Shown piece by piece: positions 1 through 6,250 of a stretch of 8,905 bases of DNA. The notes beneath the pieces were generated by a model. That model made no database searches. It saw only the letters and a program-made list of their open reading frames with translations, and was not told the origin of the DNA. This DNA comes from an uncultured Gemmatimonadota bacterium (GTDB taxonomy: Bacteria > Gemmatimonadota > Gemmatimonadetes > Gemmatimonadales > GWC2-71-9), in the NCBI GenBank assembly GCA_946480845.1, contig CAMLLJ010000114.1, positions 1 to 8,905 of the forward strand, read 5' to 3'. Every line of letters begins with the position of its first letter. Within the stretch, counting starts at the first letter, position 1. The position numbers and the translations under genes were made by a program.

Positions 1-34
1 GGAACTGCTTGGCGTCAGAGGAGGAAATCCATGA
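1..34 (+). CDS. C-terminal end of an off-window gene (possibly an ECF sigma factor)
   Basis: Frame 2 is open from the window edge and encodes ...ELLGVRGGNP before a TGA at 32-34. That stop overlaps the ATG of the next gene as ATGA, which is typical of translationally coupled operon genes. The Shine-Dalgarno site of the next gene lies inside this reading frame. Ten residues are too few to identify the protein. An ECF sigma factor is inferred only because the next two genes look like an anti-sigma/sensor pair. The alternative is that this is a non-coding leader. Confidence 0.4.
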   Translation, partial: ELLGVRGGNP

Positions 35-375
35 CCGACCACGATCCGCTCGACCTTTCGGCCCTCGCGCCGGACCGCCGCCGGTGGGAAGCCGTGGTGG
101 CCGGCACATCGGCCGGTATCGATTCCGTGCTGCGCGCACGGGCGGAGCGGGCGCACGATCCGTTCGGCCTGATCGCGAGCTGGCGGCGTCCCCTGCTCGC
201 GGGCGCCGCGGCGATGGTCGTGCTGGTCACCGTGGCCGAACTCGCGCTGGAGGCGCGGGAGGAGCGTGAGGCCGCGGTGCAGCGCCTCGCGGCCCGTTCC
301 CCTGCATGGGCCAGCGGCGAGCGGGCGCCCTCGGCGGGCGAGATCCTGCGGGTGCTCGCGGAGCCCGGCCCGTGA
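31..375 (+). CDS. Single-pass membrane protein, putative anti-sigma factor-like
   Basis: This 114-residue protein starts at an ATG with a strong AGAGGAGG site (17-24) six bases upstream. Residues 1-52 are a polar, Arg/Asp-rich segment predicted to be cytoplasmic, with DPLDLSALAPDRRRWE near the start. Residues about 54-73 form one hydrophobic membrane helix. Residues 74-114 are a charged, helical tail predicted to be periplasmic. The layout (short cytoplasmic region, one TM helix, short periplasmic tail) resembles small anti-sigma factors of the CnrY type. No zinc-binding HxxxCxxC anti-sigma motif is present. The stop overlaps the start of the next gene (GTGA), so the two are probably translated together. 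The role is inferred from architecture and context; no family was firmly recognised. Confidence 0.8.
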   Translation: MTDHDPLDLSALAPDRRRWEAVVAGTSAGIDSVLRARAERAHDPFGLIASWRRPLLAGAAAMVVLVTVAELALEAREEREAAVQRLAARSPAWASGERAPSAGEILRVLAEPGP

Positions 376-746
376 AGCGGGCCGGCGGGGTCGCGGTCCT
401 GCTGCTGCTGGTCACCTTCGGCGTCGGCGCCATGGCCGGAATGGCCATCGAGGAGGCGGCGGGGATCGACTGGTTCGATTTCCTGGATCGCGACGAGCAG
501 GAGGACGTCCGGCTGCTCGACGGGATGGCGCTCACGCCGGACCAGCGCGCGGCGGTCGAGCACATCCTCGACCGGCAGGAGGATTCGCTCGAGAAGTACT
601 GGGAAGCCCGCATGCCAGAGATCCAGGGCATCCTTGCGGGCTCCTACGACGAGATCCGTGCGCTGCTTGCGCCGGCGCAGCGGGAACGATTCGACCAGCG
701 CGTTCGAGACCTCGACGGCAGGGTGCCCGTCGAGTTCAGAGACTGA
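372..746 (+). CDS. Membrane-anchored periplasmic helical protein, CpxP/CnrX/ZraP-like metal or stress sensor
   Basis: This 124-residue protein starts at a GTG overlapping the previous gene's TGA. An upstream ATG at 306 is also in frame but would lie deep inside the previous gene. Residues 6-24 are a hydrophobic, uncleaved-looking anchor. The rest is predicted helical and periplasmic, with LTPDQRAAVEHIL (54-66) and a second similar helix start, LAPAQRERFD (99-108). These LTxxQ-like repeats characterise the CpxP/Spy and periplasmic heavy-metal sensor (CnrX/ZraP) superfamily. The mature part has one His (64) and few Met, so the full CnrX metal-ligand set is not evident. Its position after a small anti-sigma-like gene suggests that it controls that protein's activity at the membrane. 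The family-level call is fairly safe; metal sensing is speculative. Confidence 0.8.
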   Translation: MKRAGGVAVLLLLVTFGVGAMAGMAIEEAAGIDWFDFLDRDEQEDVRLLDGMALTPDQRAAVEHILDRQEDSLEKYWEARMPEIQGILAGSYDEIRALLAPAQRERFDQRVRDLDGRVPVEFRD

Positions 747-750
747 TCAC

Positions 751-766
751 GCCGGCTTCGCCCGGC
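751..766 (+). terminator. GC hairpin after the sensor cassette
   Basis: GCCGG (751-755) can pair with CCGGC (762-766) around a loop containing TTCG. It begins four bases after the stop of the upstream gene, in the 43-bp gap before the lipoprotein gene. There is no T run after it, so it is at best a weak or Rho-assisted terminator. It may only be a stable mRNA hairpin. Confidence 0.2.
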
Positions 767-789
767 TGAACCATGTGTGGAGGCAGTCC

Positions 790-1755
790 ATGATCTACCA
801 GTCAGCAGCTGCGACGATCCGGTGCCGCCGTGCCGGGGGATTGCTCGCGGCGCTCCTCGTCACCGGATGCCGTGGCGAATCGCCGAAACTGCAGTCCGGG
901 CAGATGCTCCTGGCCACGGCGGCCGGCGGCGCAGCCGCGTGCCGGGTGGTGGATGCGGGGCGCCCGCTCCCGAAGGAGGCCCGGGAATCGAGCGGCCTCG
1001 CCCGGAGCCGGCGTGACCCCACCATTCTCTGGACCCACAACGACGCCGGGAACGAGCCGGTGCTGCTCGCCGTGGATGCGGGCGGTGCGCTCGCCGGCCA
1101 GGTACGCCTCGAGGGTGCCACGCTCGAGGACTGGGAAGACATTGCGGTGGGGCCGTGCAGCGGCGGGCACTGTCTCTACGTCGGCGACATCGGTGACAAC
1201 GAGGCCGTCCGCCGCTCCATCACCGTCTACCGCGTCGAGGAGCCAGCGCCCGATGCCGCGTCGGCAGGTCCCGCGACGGCCATGCGAGCGACATACGGCG
1301 ACGGCGCACGCGATGCTGAGGCGCTCTTCGTGATCGGCAGCAGGGTGTACATCGTGACCAAGGGGCGGACCGGCCCGATCGAGTTGTACCGGTATCCGGC
1401 CACGACCGGCGGCAGCGAGGTCGGGACGCTCGAGAAGCTGGGAGTGCTCCTGCCGGCGCCGAAGTCGAGCGCGGACCGGGTGACCGCGGCTGCGGCCAGT
1501 CCGGACGGCCGGTGGGTGGGAATCCGGACCTACCGCACGCTGCACCTCTACCGCGCGGCAGCGCTCACGGACGATGCGGGCGCGAGGAAGGCGGCGATCA
1601 CGATGGATCTCCGGCCGCTGAAGGAGGCCAAGGGAGAGGGACTGGCGATCGCCGATGATGGGACCGTATGGCTCTCGAGCGAAGCCGAGAAGAAGTCTCC
1701 ACCCCGGCTGGCCCGGCTCGCGTGCGTGCTGCCCGCTCAGAGTCCTGAGGGGTAG
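790..1755 (+). CDS. Predicted lipoprotein with a beta-propeller-like fold, function unknown
   Basis: This 321-residue protein starts at the ATG at 790, which has TGGAGG (778-783) six bases upstream. In-frame codons further upstream run into the previous gene and were rejected. Residues 10-27 form a lipoprotein signal ending in the lipobox VTGC, with Cys27 as the predicted lipidated residue. The body carries conserved-looking blocks: ESSGL (66-70), WTHNDAG (81-87), DWEDIA (114-119), YVGDIGDN (130-137), DAEALF (175-180) and GEGLA (282-286). These acidic turns, spaced along alternating hydrophobic strands, suggest a calcium-stabilised propeller. Similar proteins occur in actinobacteria and other high-GC bacteria, usually as hypothetical or phytase-esterase-like. 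The 3' end overlaps the convergent hydrolase gene by 19 bp. A binding or hydrolytic role at the envelope is possible but cannot be specified. Confidence 0.85.
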   Translation: MIYQSAAATIRCRRAGGLLAALLVTGCRGESPKLQSGQMLLATAAGGAAACRVVDAGRPLPKEARESSGLARSRRDPTILWTHNDAGNEPVLLAVDAGGALAGQVRLEGATLEDWEDIAVGPCSGGHCLYVGDIGDNEAVRRSITVYRVEEPAPDAASAGPATAMRATYGDGARDAEALFVIGSRVYIVTKGRTGPIELYRYPATTGGSEVGTLEKLGVLLPAPKSSADRVTAAAASPDGRWVGIRTYRTLHLYRAAALTDDAGARKAAITMDLRPLKEAKGEGLAIADDGTVWLSSEAEKKSPPRLARLACVLPAQSPEG

Positions 1756-3083
1756 GTCTCCGGAAGGTCGTCCTGCGCCCAGTCCTGACCGAGATCGAGC
1801 GGCTCGACGGCGCTGGTCTGATCGAAGTGGAGCACGGCGTCGAACTGATCGGCGAGGCGCGTCTCGAAGTAGTGGCTCAGGCGCTCCGTCTCCGGGCGGT
1901 ACACCACCCCGATCGCCCGCTCGAGCCAGGTCTCTGCCATCGCGGCCTGCACCTCCTCATCGCCGCGGATGCGGAGGAGGAAGTCGGGGACGCGCGCGGC
2001 GTGGAACAGCGCCTCGACGCTACCGGGGAGCGCCGGCTGGACCCGCATCCGGCGCACGGGACCCTCCCACTCCGCAGCGGCCGCCACCGTGCCGAGCCAG
2101 GTGCTGAGGCCCACCAGCACCGCATCACTCCCGTACTGCTCGCGGGCGAGCTGTCCGACGTTCCATTCGCCCGAGCGGCCCATCGAGGTGGCGCGGGCAT
2201 CGCCGATGTGGCTGTTGTGCGCCCATACGACCGCCCTGGTCGGCCCGCCGCGCAGCGTCTGGTGCAGCAGCAGCGATCCCAGCGTTTCCGCCATGTGGCG
2301 GTCACGCAGGTTCCAGCTGCTGATCCGTCCCCGGAACATGGTCCGGTAGTACGCCTCCGCATTCCGCACCAGCCGCGCGTTCTGCTCCGCGACGAAGTGG
2401 GCATCGCCGGGAAGCTCGCCGGCCCCACCTGAGAGCTCGCCGGCGCGGCGCTGCAGCTCGAGCAGCTGTTCGACCGCACCCTGCTCGCACGACGCCGAGA
2501 TGTTGATCGCCGCGGCGTAGCCGTAGGCGCGGGAGTCCTCGCCGTAGTGGTCGAAGCAGCCGTAGCGGAAGCGCGCGCGGCGCGCGGCCTCGGGATCCAC
2601 GTCGTCGAGGTAGCGGAGCACCGCCTCGATCGAGCCATAGAGGGAGTAGAGATCGAGCCCGTAGAACCCCACCTTCCGGGCGGTGCGCGGCAGGGCGTCG
2701 TTGTGCTCGCGGAGCCAGGAGACGAAGGCCAGCACGTCGCGGTTCCGCCACATCCAGCGGGGAAAGCGCCCGAAGCTGCCGAGCGACTCCGCAGCCGAGG
2801 TATCGTCGCCCACGCCGTGGATCCACCGGTTCACCCGGAACGCGTCGGGCCAGTCCGCCTCCACCGCCACGATGGTGAAGCCGAAATCCTCGATGAGCCG
2901 CGCGGTGATGCGGGCGCGCTCGCGATAGAACTCATGAGATCCGTGGGTGGCTTCACCCAGCAGCACGACCCGCGCGTTGCCGATCAGGTCGTAGAGTGGC
3001 TGGTAGTCGCCGGCCGCGCCGACGATGGGGATGGCCGCATCGCGGATCGTGGTGCCGAGCGGAACCGGTCGCAGTTTCGGCAT
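1737..3083 (-). CDS. Erythromycin esterase family hydrolase
   Basis: This protein has 448 residues from the ATG at 3083, where GGGA sits at suitable spacing. The upstream in-frame ATG at 3098 lacks any ribosome-binding site and would add five residues. The whole length matches the erythromycin esterase family (EreA/EreB-like). VVLLGEATHGSHEFY carries the family's Glu44 and His47; VAVEADWP follows with Glu75, then FYGLDLYSLYGS, and WAHNSHIGDA with His289 and His292. The clustered Glu and His residues are the known catalytic centre of the family. No signal peptide is present, so the enzyme is cytoplasmic. Family members from soil bacteria often have unknown natural ester or lactone substrates, so macrolide resistance should not be assumed. 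It is divergent from the PQQ dehydrogenase gene and overlaps the end of the lipoprotein gene convergently. Confidence 0.93.
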   Translation of the reverse strand: MPKLRPVPLGTTIRDAAIPIVGAAGDYQPLYDLIGNARVVLLGEATHGSHEFYRERARITARLIEDFGFTIVAVEADWPDAFRVNRWIHGVGDDTSAAESLGSFGRFPRWMWRNRDVLAFVSWLREHNDALPRTARKVGFYGLDLYSLYGSIEAVLRYLDDVDPEAARRARFRYGCFDHYGEDSRAYGYAAAINISASCEQGAVEQLLELQRRAGELSGGAGELPGDAHFVAEQNARLVRNAEAYYRTMFRGRISSWNLRDRHMAETLGSLLLHQTLRGGPTRAVVWAHNSHIGDARATSMGRSGEWNVGQLAREQYGSDAVLVGLSTWLGTVAAAAEWEGPVRRMRVQPALPGSVEALFHAARVPDFLLRIRGDEEVQAAMAETWLERAIGVVYRPETERLSHYFETRLADQFDAVLHFDQTSAVEPLDLGQDWAQDDLPETYPSGL

Positions 3084-3118
3084 GCTGGTCCCGACCATAC
3101 TGCGCGGCCGGCCGGCAC

Positions 3119-3138
3119 GGTGTGAGCCGGCTCACCCC
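3119..3138. promoter_or_regulatory. Perfect 14-bp palindrome between divergent genes, candidate operator
   Basis: GTGAGCCGGCTCAC (3122-3135) equals its own reverse complement, and two further GC pairs flank it after one mismatch. It lies in the 123-bp gap between the divergent hydrolase and sugar dehydrogenase genes, where a dimeric regulator could act on both. No gene for a cognate regulator is adjacent. GC-rich DNA yields palindromes by chance, so the role is inferred. Confidence 0.4.
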
Positions 3139-3206
3139 CGAAAGCCTCCTGAAGGTGCATCCTCGGTGACGGGCAGGATCCACCCACCTCCACCGGGAGC
3201 CTTCAC

Positions 3207-4466
3207 ATGCCGTCGCTCCGACCGCGTCTCACCCTGGCCCTGTTCCTCGCCGGCGCCGCCGGGGCGTGCGGTGGCTATTCCGCCAATCCGTCCGCGGGCC
3301 CGGCTGGCGCCGCCGCCGCTCCCGCCCCCGGCTGCACCCCGCTCGAGACGCGGCCACCCAATGCTCCCGACCAGCGGCCGGCGTTCGCCGGCCAGACCCG
3401 GACCTGCGGTGTCACCTCCAATGTCGCATTCGACGTGACGGTCGTGGCGCGCGGCCTGGTGCATCCCTGGGCGGTGGAGCCGCTGCCCGGCGGGGACCTG
3501 CTGGTGACCGAACGCCCGGGCCGCATGCGGGTCATCAGCGCGTCGGGCACTGTCGGCGAGCCCATCACCGGCATTCCGCCGGTGGACTCGGGCGGGCAGG
3601 GCGGCCTGCTGGACGTGGCACTCGGGCCGACGTTCAGCTCGGACCGGATGATCTACTGGAGCTACTCGGAACCCCGGGAAGGGGGCAACGCGACGAGTGT
3701 CGCCCGCGGCGTCCTCGCGCCCGACGGCAGGAGCGTGAGCCAGGTCTCGGTCATCTTCCGCGCACTTCCCGTCTACGACGGCGACAAGCACTTCGGGTCG
3801 CGACTGGTGTTCGCGCCCGACGGGAAGCTGTTCATCACCCTCGGCGAGCGGTCCGACACGCCGATGCGGCCGCAGGCGCAGCAGCTCTCCAGCCACATGG
3901 GCAAGATCATCCGCATCAACCCCGACGGCTCCGTGCCGGAGGACAATCCGTTCCGCGGCCAGGGCGACGCGAAGCCGGAGATCTGGTCGCTGGGGCATCG
4001 CAACGTGCAGGCGGCGGCCATCGACGGCCAGGGCCGGCTCTGGGACATCGAGCACGGGACGCAGGGCGGGGACGAGCTGAACCTGATCGAGAAGGGGAAG
4101 AACTACGGCTGGCCGGTCGTGGCATACGGCGAGGAATACGCCGGCGTCCCGATCCCCGGCGCCGTGACCGCGCGCGAGGGCTTCGAGCAGCCGGTATACT
4201 ACTGGGACCCCGTGCTGGCGCCGTCGGGCGCGCAGTTCTACTCCGGCAACGCATTTCCGGCGTGGCGCGGAAGCCTGTTCGTCGGCGCCATGAAGGAGAA
4301 GCGCCTGGTGCGGCTGGTGATCGAGGGCCGCCGGGTGACCGGTGAAGAGCACCTGCTCACCGACCGGGGCCAGCGGGTGCGCGATGTGCGGCAGGGCCCT
4401 GACGGCGCGCTCTACATCGTGACCGACGAGGACGCCGGCGAGCTGTGGCGGGTGGGACCGAAATAG
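3207..4466 (+). CDS. PQQ-dependent sugar dehydrogenase (aldose/sorbosone dehydrogenase family), lipoprotein
   Basis: This 419-residue protein starts at an ATG preceded by GGGAG (3195-3199). Residues 1-21 are a signal peptide ending in AGAC, a weak lipobox, with Cys21 followed by a Gly/Ala/Pro-rich linker to about residue 45. The remainder is a six-bladed propeller of the GSDH family, like E. coli YliI (Asd) and soluble glucose dehydrogenase. Typical blocks are HPWAVEPLPGGDLLVTERPGR (from 86), the GQGGLLD block (Gln131), DKHFGSRLVFAPDG (His195), LGHRNVQ (263-268), IEHGTQGGDELNLI (281-294, a calcium/PQQ region) and APSGAQFYSG (338-347) before Lys363/365. The protein would oxidise aldoses in the periplasm or on the outer membrane and pass electrons to the respiratory chain. 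The PQQ cofactor must be made elsewhere or imported. The true substrate is unknown. Confidence 0.93.
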   Translation: MPSLRPRLTLALFLAGAAGACGGYSANPSAGPAGAAAAPAPGCTPLETRPPNAPDQRPAFAGQTRTCGVTSNVAFDVTVVARGLVHPWAVEPLPGGDLLVTERPGRMRVISASGTVGEPITGIPPVDSGGQGGLLDVALGPTFSSDRMIYWSYSEPREGGNATSVARGVLAPDGRSVSQVSVIFRALPVYDGDKHFGSRLVFAPDGKLFITLGERSDTPMRPQAQQLSSHMGKIIRINPDGSVPEDNPFRGQGDAKPEIWSLGHRNVQAAAIDGQGRLWDIEHGTQGGDELNLIEKGKNYGWPVVAYGEEYAGVPIPGAVTAREGFEQPVYYWDPVLAPSGAQFYSGNAFPAWRGSLFVGAMKEKRLVRLVIEGRRVTGEEHLLTDRGQRVRDVRQGPDGALYIVTDEDAGELWRVGPK

Positions 4467-4475
4467 TCTCTGCGG

Positions 4476-5579
4476 CTACGAGGCCCCTTCCCCAGGGAGG
4501 GGCCCCGGTGCCACGGGCGCGCGTGAAGCCGCGAAGATCTCCCAGACCGAGATGAACATCGCCGCGATTACGGGACCGATGATGAACCCGTTGATGCCGA
4601 ATACGGCGATGCCGCCGAGGGTGGCGATCAGGACCACGTAATCGGGCATCCGGGTGTCCCGGCCCACCAGCATCGGACGCAGGACGTTGTCCACCAGCCC
4701 CACGACGAGCGCGCCGAAGGCGATCAGCACGATGCCTTTCACGACCGAGCCGGCGGCGAGCAGGTATGCGGCAATCGGGATCCATACCAGGGCCGGGCCG
4801 ACCGCCGGCAGCAGCGCCAGGATTCCCATCAGCGCGCCCCACAGCACCGCCCCCTCGATGCCGAGCACGGCGAGGATGATCCCGCCCAGCGCACCCTGCA
4901 CCGCGGAGACGACCAGCGTGCCCTTGATCGTCGCGCGGATCACGGTGGCGAAGCGGGTGGCGAGGCGCTCGCGGAGCGAGGGCTCGAGGGGCACGGCTGC
5001 CTTGATCTGCCGCACCAGGCCTGCGCCGTCGCGCAGGAGGAAGAAGAGCAGGTAGAGCATCACGAAGACGCTCAGCACCAGCCCGATGGTGAATTGCCCC
5101 AGGTTCACCGCCTGCGTGCCGATGAACCGCAGGCCCCCTGTAAGCAGGCCGGACAGCCGCTCCTGCAGGTCGGCCACGTTGGTCACGCCGAGCCGATTCA
5201 CCAGATCGAGCATCCAGGGCGGGAGTGCATCGAGCACCTGCTGGACGCGACTGCCGACATCGAGCTCGCCGGACTGGAGCCTCGCATAGAGGGTGGCCGC
5301 CTGCCCGACGAGGAGCGTCCCGATCACCGCGAGCGGCAGGATCACGATCAGCAGGATCATTCCCATGGTGGCGAGCGCCGCAAGCGTGGCGCGCCCTCCC
5401 ATCCGGCCGAGGAGCCGCCGGTACGCCGGGGCGAACACGATGGCGAGCGCCGTGCCCCAGAGGACCGCGCCGGAGAACGGCCAGAGGATCCAGGCGAACG
5501 CCACCGTGACGGCGATGACCAGCGCGGCAAAGGTGCGCCGCTCGAGCGGATTCCCCGGGGCCAGGTCGGGCAGGATCAT
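4476..5579 (-). CDS. AI-2E family (PerM/TqsA-like) membrane transporter
   Basis: This protein has 367 residues from the ATG at 5579, a normal length for the family. An ATG at 5672 is in frame but lies in the spacer of the predicted promoter, upstream of the predicted transcript start, so it was rejected. Hydrophobic helices lie near residues 16-32, 36-52, 66-90, 160-182, 220-240, 244-276, 280-296 and 315-350. The family signatures DNVLRPMLVG (297-306) and GGI-x3-FGxxGFIIGP (322-336) are present, with the usual soluble segment between helices 3 and 4 (about 95-155). Members export small molecules or act in Na+/H+ exchange; AI-2 export was shown only for TqsA, so the substrate is open. The upstream region carries copy 1 of the repeated promoter-leader element. 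The start codon overlaps a short leader frame as ATGA. It ends 10 bp from the convergent sugar dehydrogenase gene. Confidence 0.92.
   Translation of the reverse strand: MILPDLAPGNPLERRTFAALVIAVTVAFAWILWPFSGAVLWGTALAIVFAPAYRRLLGRMGGRATLAALATMGMILLIVILPLAVIGTLLVGQAATLYARLQSGELDVGSRVQQVLDALPPWMLDLVNRLGVTNVADLQERLSGLLTGGLRFIGTQAVNLGQFTIGLVLSVFVMLYLLFFLLRDGAGLVRQIKAAVPLEPSLRERLATRFATVIRATIKGTLVVSAVQGALGGIILAVLGIEGAVLWGALMGILALLPAVGPALVWIPIAAYLLAAGSVVKGIVLIAFGALVVGLVDNVLRPMLVGRDTRMPDYVVLIATLGGIAVFGINGFIIGPVIAAMFISVWEIFAASRAPVAPGPLPGEGAS
4482..4504. terminator. Strong hairpin at a convergent gene junction
   Basis: GGCCCCT (4482-4488) pairs with AGGGGCC (4498-4504), and additional pairs inside leave a three-base loop. 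It begins 15 bp after the sugar dehydrogenase stop and lies within the last codons of the convergent AI-2E gene. No T run follows on either strand, so it is not a classical intrinsic terminator. It may block read-through or protect 3' ends of either transcript. Confidence 0.35.
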
Positions 5580-5608
5580 CGCAGGTCCGATTGAGGGACA
5601 GCCGGCAT
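5576..5608 (-). CDS. Candidate leader peptide upstream of the AI-2E gene
   Basis: A ten-codon frame, MPAVPQSDLR, starts at the ATG inside the conserved CTGTCCATG block. It ends in a TGA that overlaps the AI-2E start codon as ATGA. The predicted transcript start is 37 nt upstream of this ATG. The second copy of the element has the same arrangement. No Shine-Dalgarno site precedes the ATG, and a frame this short can arise by chance, so translation is unproven. Confidence 0.25.
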   Translation of the reverse strand: MPAVPQSDLR

Positions 5609-5613
5609 GGACA

Positions 5614-5645
5614 GGGCGGGGCACGACGATCGGTGTGCCCCACCC
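5614..5645 (-). promoter_or_regulatory. Predicted 5'-terminal RNA hairpin of the AI-2E transcript
   Basis: On the minus strand GGGUGGGGCAC (5645-5635) pairs with GUGCCCCGCCC (5624-5614). This gives an 11-bp stem with one U-G pair and a 10-nt loop. The predicted transcription start, seven bases after the -10 box, is the first G of the stem. The U-G pair would be a C-A mismatch in the opposite transcript, so the structure favours the gene's own strand. It could act as an mRNA-stabilising 5' hairpin or as part of a regulatory leader. Confidence 0.5.
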
Positions 5646-5651
5646 GCGCAG

Positions 5652-5680
5652 ATAGTACCGCGATTTCTCCATTCGTCCAA
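5652..5680 (-). promoter_or_regulatory. Sigma-70-type promoter of the AI-2E gene
   Basis: On the minus strand TTGGAC (5680-5675) is followed after exactly 17 bases by TACTAT (5657-5652). Both boxes match the consensus at about four of six positions, and GCGG precedes the -10. The same arrangement recurs at 6267-6295 in front of another gene, which strengthens the call. The predicted 5' untranslated region is about 65 nt. Confidence 0.65.
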
Positions 5681-5807
5681 CGGCGCCGGCAAGGCCCGGC
5701 GGCGTCCTGCGGTGTCAGCGCCGACGTCGCACCAGCAGTCGGTCTGCCGAAACGAGGACGGCCACCGGAGGACGATTCGCGGGCCAGCGACAGTCCGCCC
5801 CGGCGAG

Positions 5808-6200
5808 TCACCGTCGCGGGCGCGCCGCGGAATCCGGCCTGACCGCCCCCGGCATCTGATGCTGCATCGGCTGCGGGTGCGTCTGCGTGCTGTCGGCCAT
5901 CGGGTGATGACTCGCCATCTCCCGCATGTGGGCGTGCATCGCCTTGTGCCCGGCCACCAGCTCGCGCAGGAGGTCCTGCATGGCCGGAGTCCTCGCCTCA
6001 CCGCTGGCGCGGTTCATCCGGGCCACGGCGCTGTCGAGCCGGGCCTCCAGCGAATCCATCATCTGCATGTGCGCCGCCATGTTCGCAGCCATCTGCCCGG
6101 CGGCAGCGCCCGGTCCGGGGTGGGGGTGCTGTTGCGCGGCGAGGGGTCCGGTCAGCGAGATCGCGGCGGCAACGGCAATTGGGGCTAGCGGAGTCTTCAT
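5808..6200 (-). CDS. Exported His/Met-rich small protein, putative metal-binding
   Basis: This 130-residue protein starts at the ATG at 6200, with AGAGGA a few bases upstream. A longer in-frame TTG at 6278 lies upstream of the predicted transcript start and was rejected. Residues 1-22 are a clear signal peptide (MKTPLAPIAVAAAISLTGPLA). The mature part of about 107 residues contains 10 His and 13 Met by count, no Cys, and two probable amphipathic helices: around AANMAAHMQMMDSLEARLD and around LLRELVAGHKAMHAHMREMASHH. A Pro/Gln/His-rich tail follows. His and Met clustering in an exported helical protein suggests loose copper or other metal binding, but no named family was recognised. It is preceded by copy 2 of the promoter-leader element and is divergent from the flavin monooxygenase gene. 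Confidence 0.87.
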   Translation of the reverse strand: MKTPLAPIAVAAAISLTGPLAAQQHPHPGPGAAAGQMAANMAAHMQMMDSLEARLDSAVARMNRASGEARTPAMQDLLRELVAGHKAMHAHMREMASHHPMADSTQTHPQPMQHQMPGAVRPDSAARPRR

Positions 6201-6223
6201 GATTCCTCTGCGGTCGCGGACAT
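6197..6223 (-). CDS. Candidate leader peptide upstream of the His/Met-rich gene
   Basis: An eight-codon frame, MSATAEES, starts at the ATG of the conserved CTGTCAATG block. It ends in a TGA that overlaps the start of the His/Met-rich gene as ATGA. That gene's Shine-Dalgarno site lies within the GCA GAG GAA codons of this frame, so translating the leader would directly affect ribosome access. The distance from the predicted transcript start to the ATG is 37 nt, as in copy 1. Translation is unproven. Confidence 0.25.
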   Translation of the reverse strand: MSATAEES

Positions 6224-6250
6224 TGACAGGGCGAGGCGCGTCGGCATAGT
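6223..6250 (+). promoter_or_regulatory. Candidate sigma-70 promoter for the flavin monooxygenase gene
   Basis: TTGACA (6223-6228), a perfect -35 box, is followed after 16 bases by CATAGT (6245-6250), which matches the -10 consensus at four of six positions. The predicted start is near 6257, giving a leader of about 64 nt. The site overlaps the divergent promoter, so polymerase could occupy only one at a time. The TTGACA lies within the conserved repeat block, so it may partly reflect that element instead. Confidence 0.5.

Larger units (their letters stand above)
5606..5680 (-). repeat. Repeated promoter-leader element, copy 1
   Basis: This 75-bp block matches 6221-6295 over its full length, at about 56 of 76 aligned columns by hand count with one compensating shift. 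On the minus strand it reads, in order, TTGGAC, a GCGGTACTAT block, GGTG(G/A)GGCACAC, then CGCCCTGTC(C/A)ATG. The order and total length are the same in both copies. The conservation includes synonymous positions and shows no third-codon bias, so it does not look like coding conservation. Nothing similar was seen elsewhere in the window. Confidence 0.75.

Noticed and set aside
3087..3099. TATGGT near 3094-3099 as a -10 box for the esterase gene
   Set aside because: There is no convincing -35 box at 16-18 bases, and the position would make the message nearly leaderless. Too weak to annotate.
3132..4352. Long open frame on the minus strand opposite the PQQ dehydrogenase
   Set aside because: It encodes a low-complexity, Arg/Ala/His-rich translation without family motifs, while the plus-strand frame has full family signatures. 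It is a GC-driven antisense shadow.
5580..5672. N-terminal extension of the AI-2E protein, with a similar-looking extension (RYY-x-L ... PRPV) before the His/Met-rich protein
   Set aside because: The apparent protein similarity comes from the repeated DNA element. Differences are not biased to third codon positions, and both extensions begin upstream of the predicted transcript starts.
5606..5680. Identification as a known metal or metabolite riboswitch
   Set aside because: The single short hairpin does not match the conserved cores I know (NiCo, fluoride, guanidine, SAM, preQ1 types). I leave the class open.
5681..5807. Gap between the AI-2E promoter and the end of the His/Met-rich gene
   Set aside because: I looked for a small gene, terminator or third copy of the element and saw nothing convincing on either strand.
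4357..5811. Long minus-strand frame overlapping the AI-2E gene in another frame
   Set aside because: The translation is Arg/Gly/Ala-rich with no membrane segments or motifs. The AI-2E frame explains the region.
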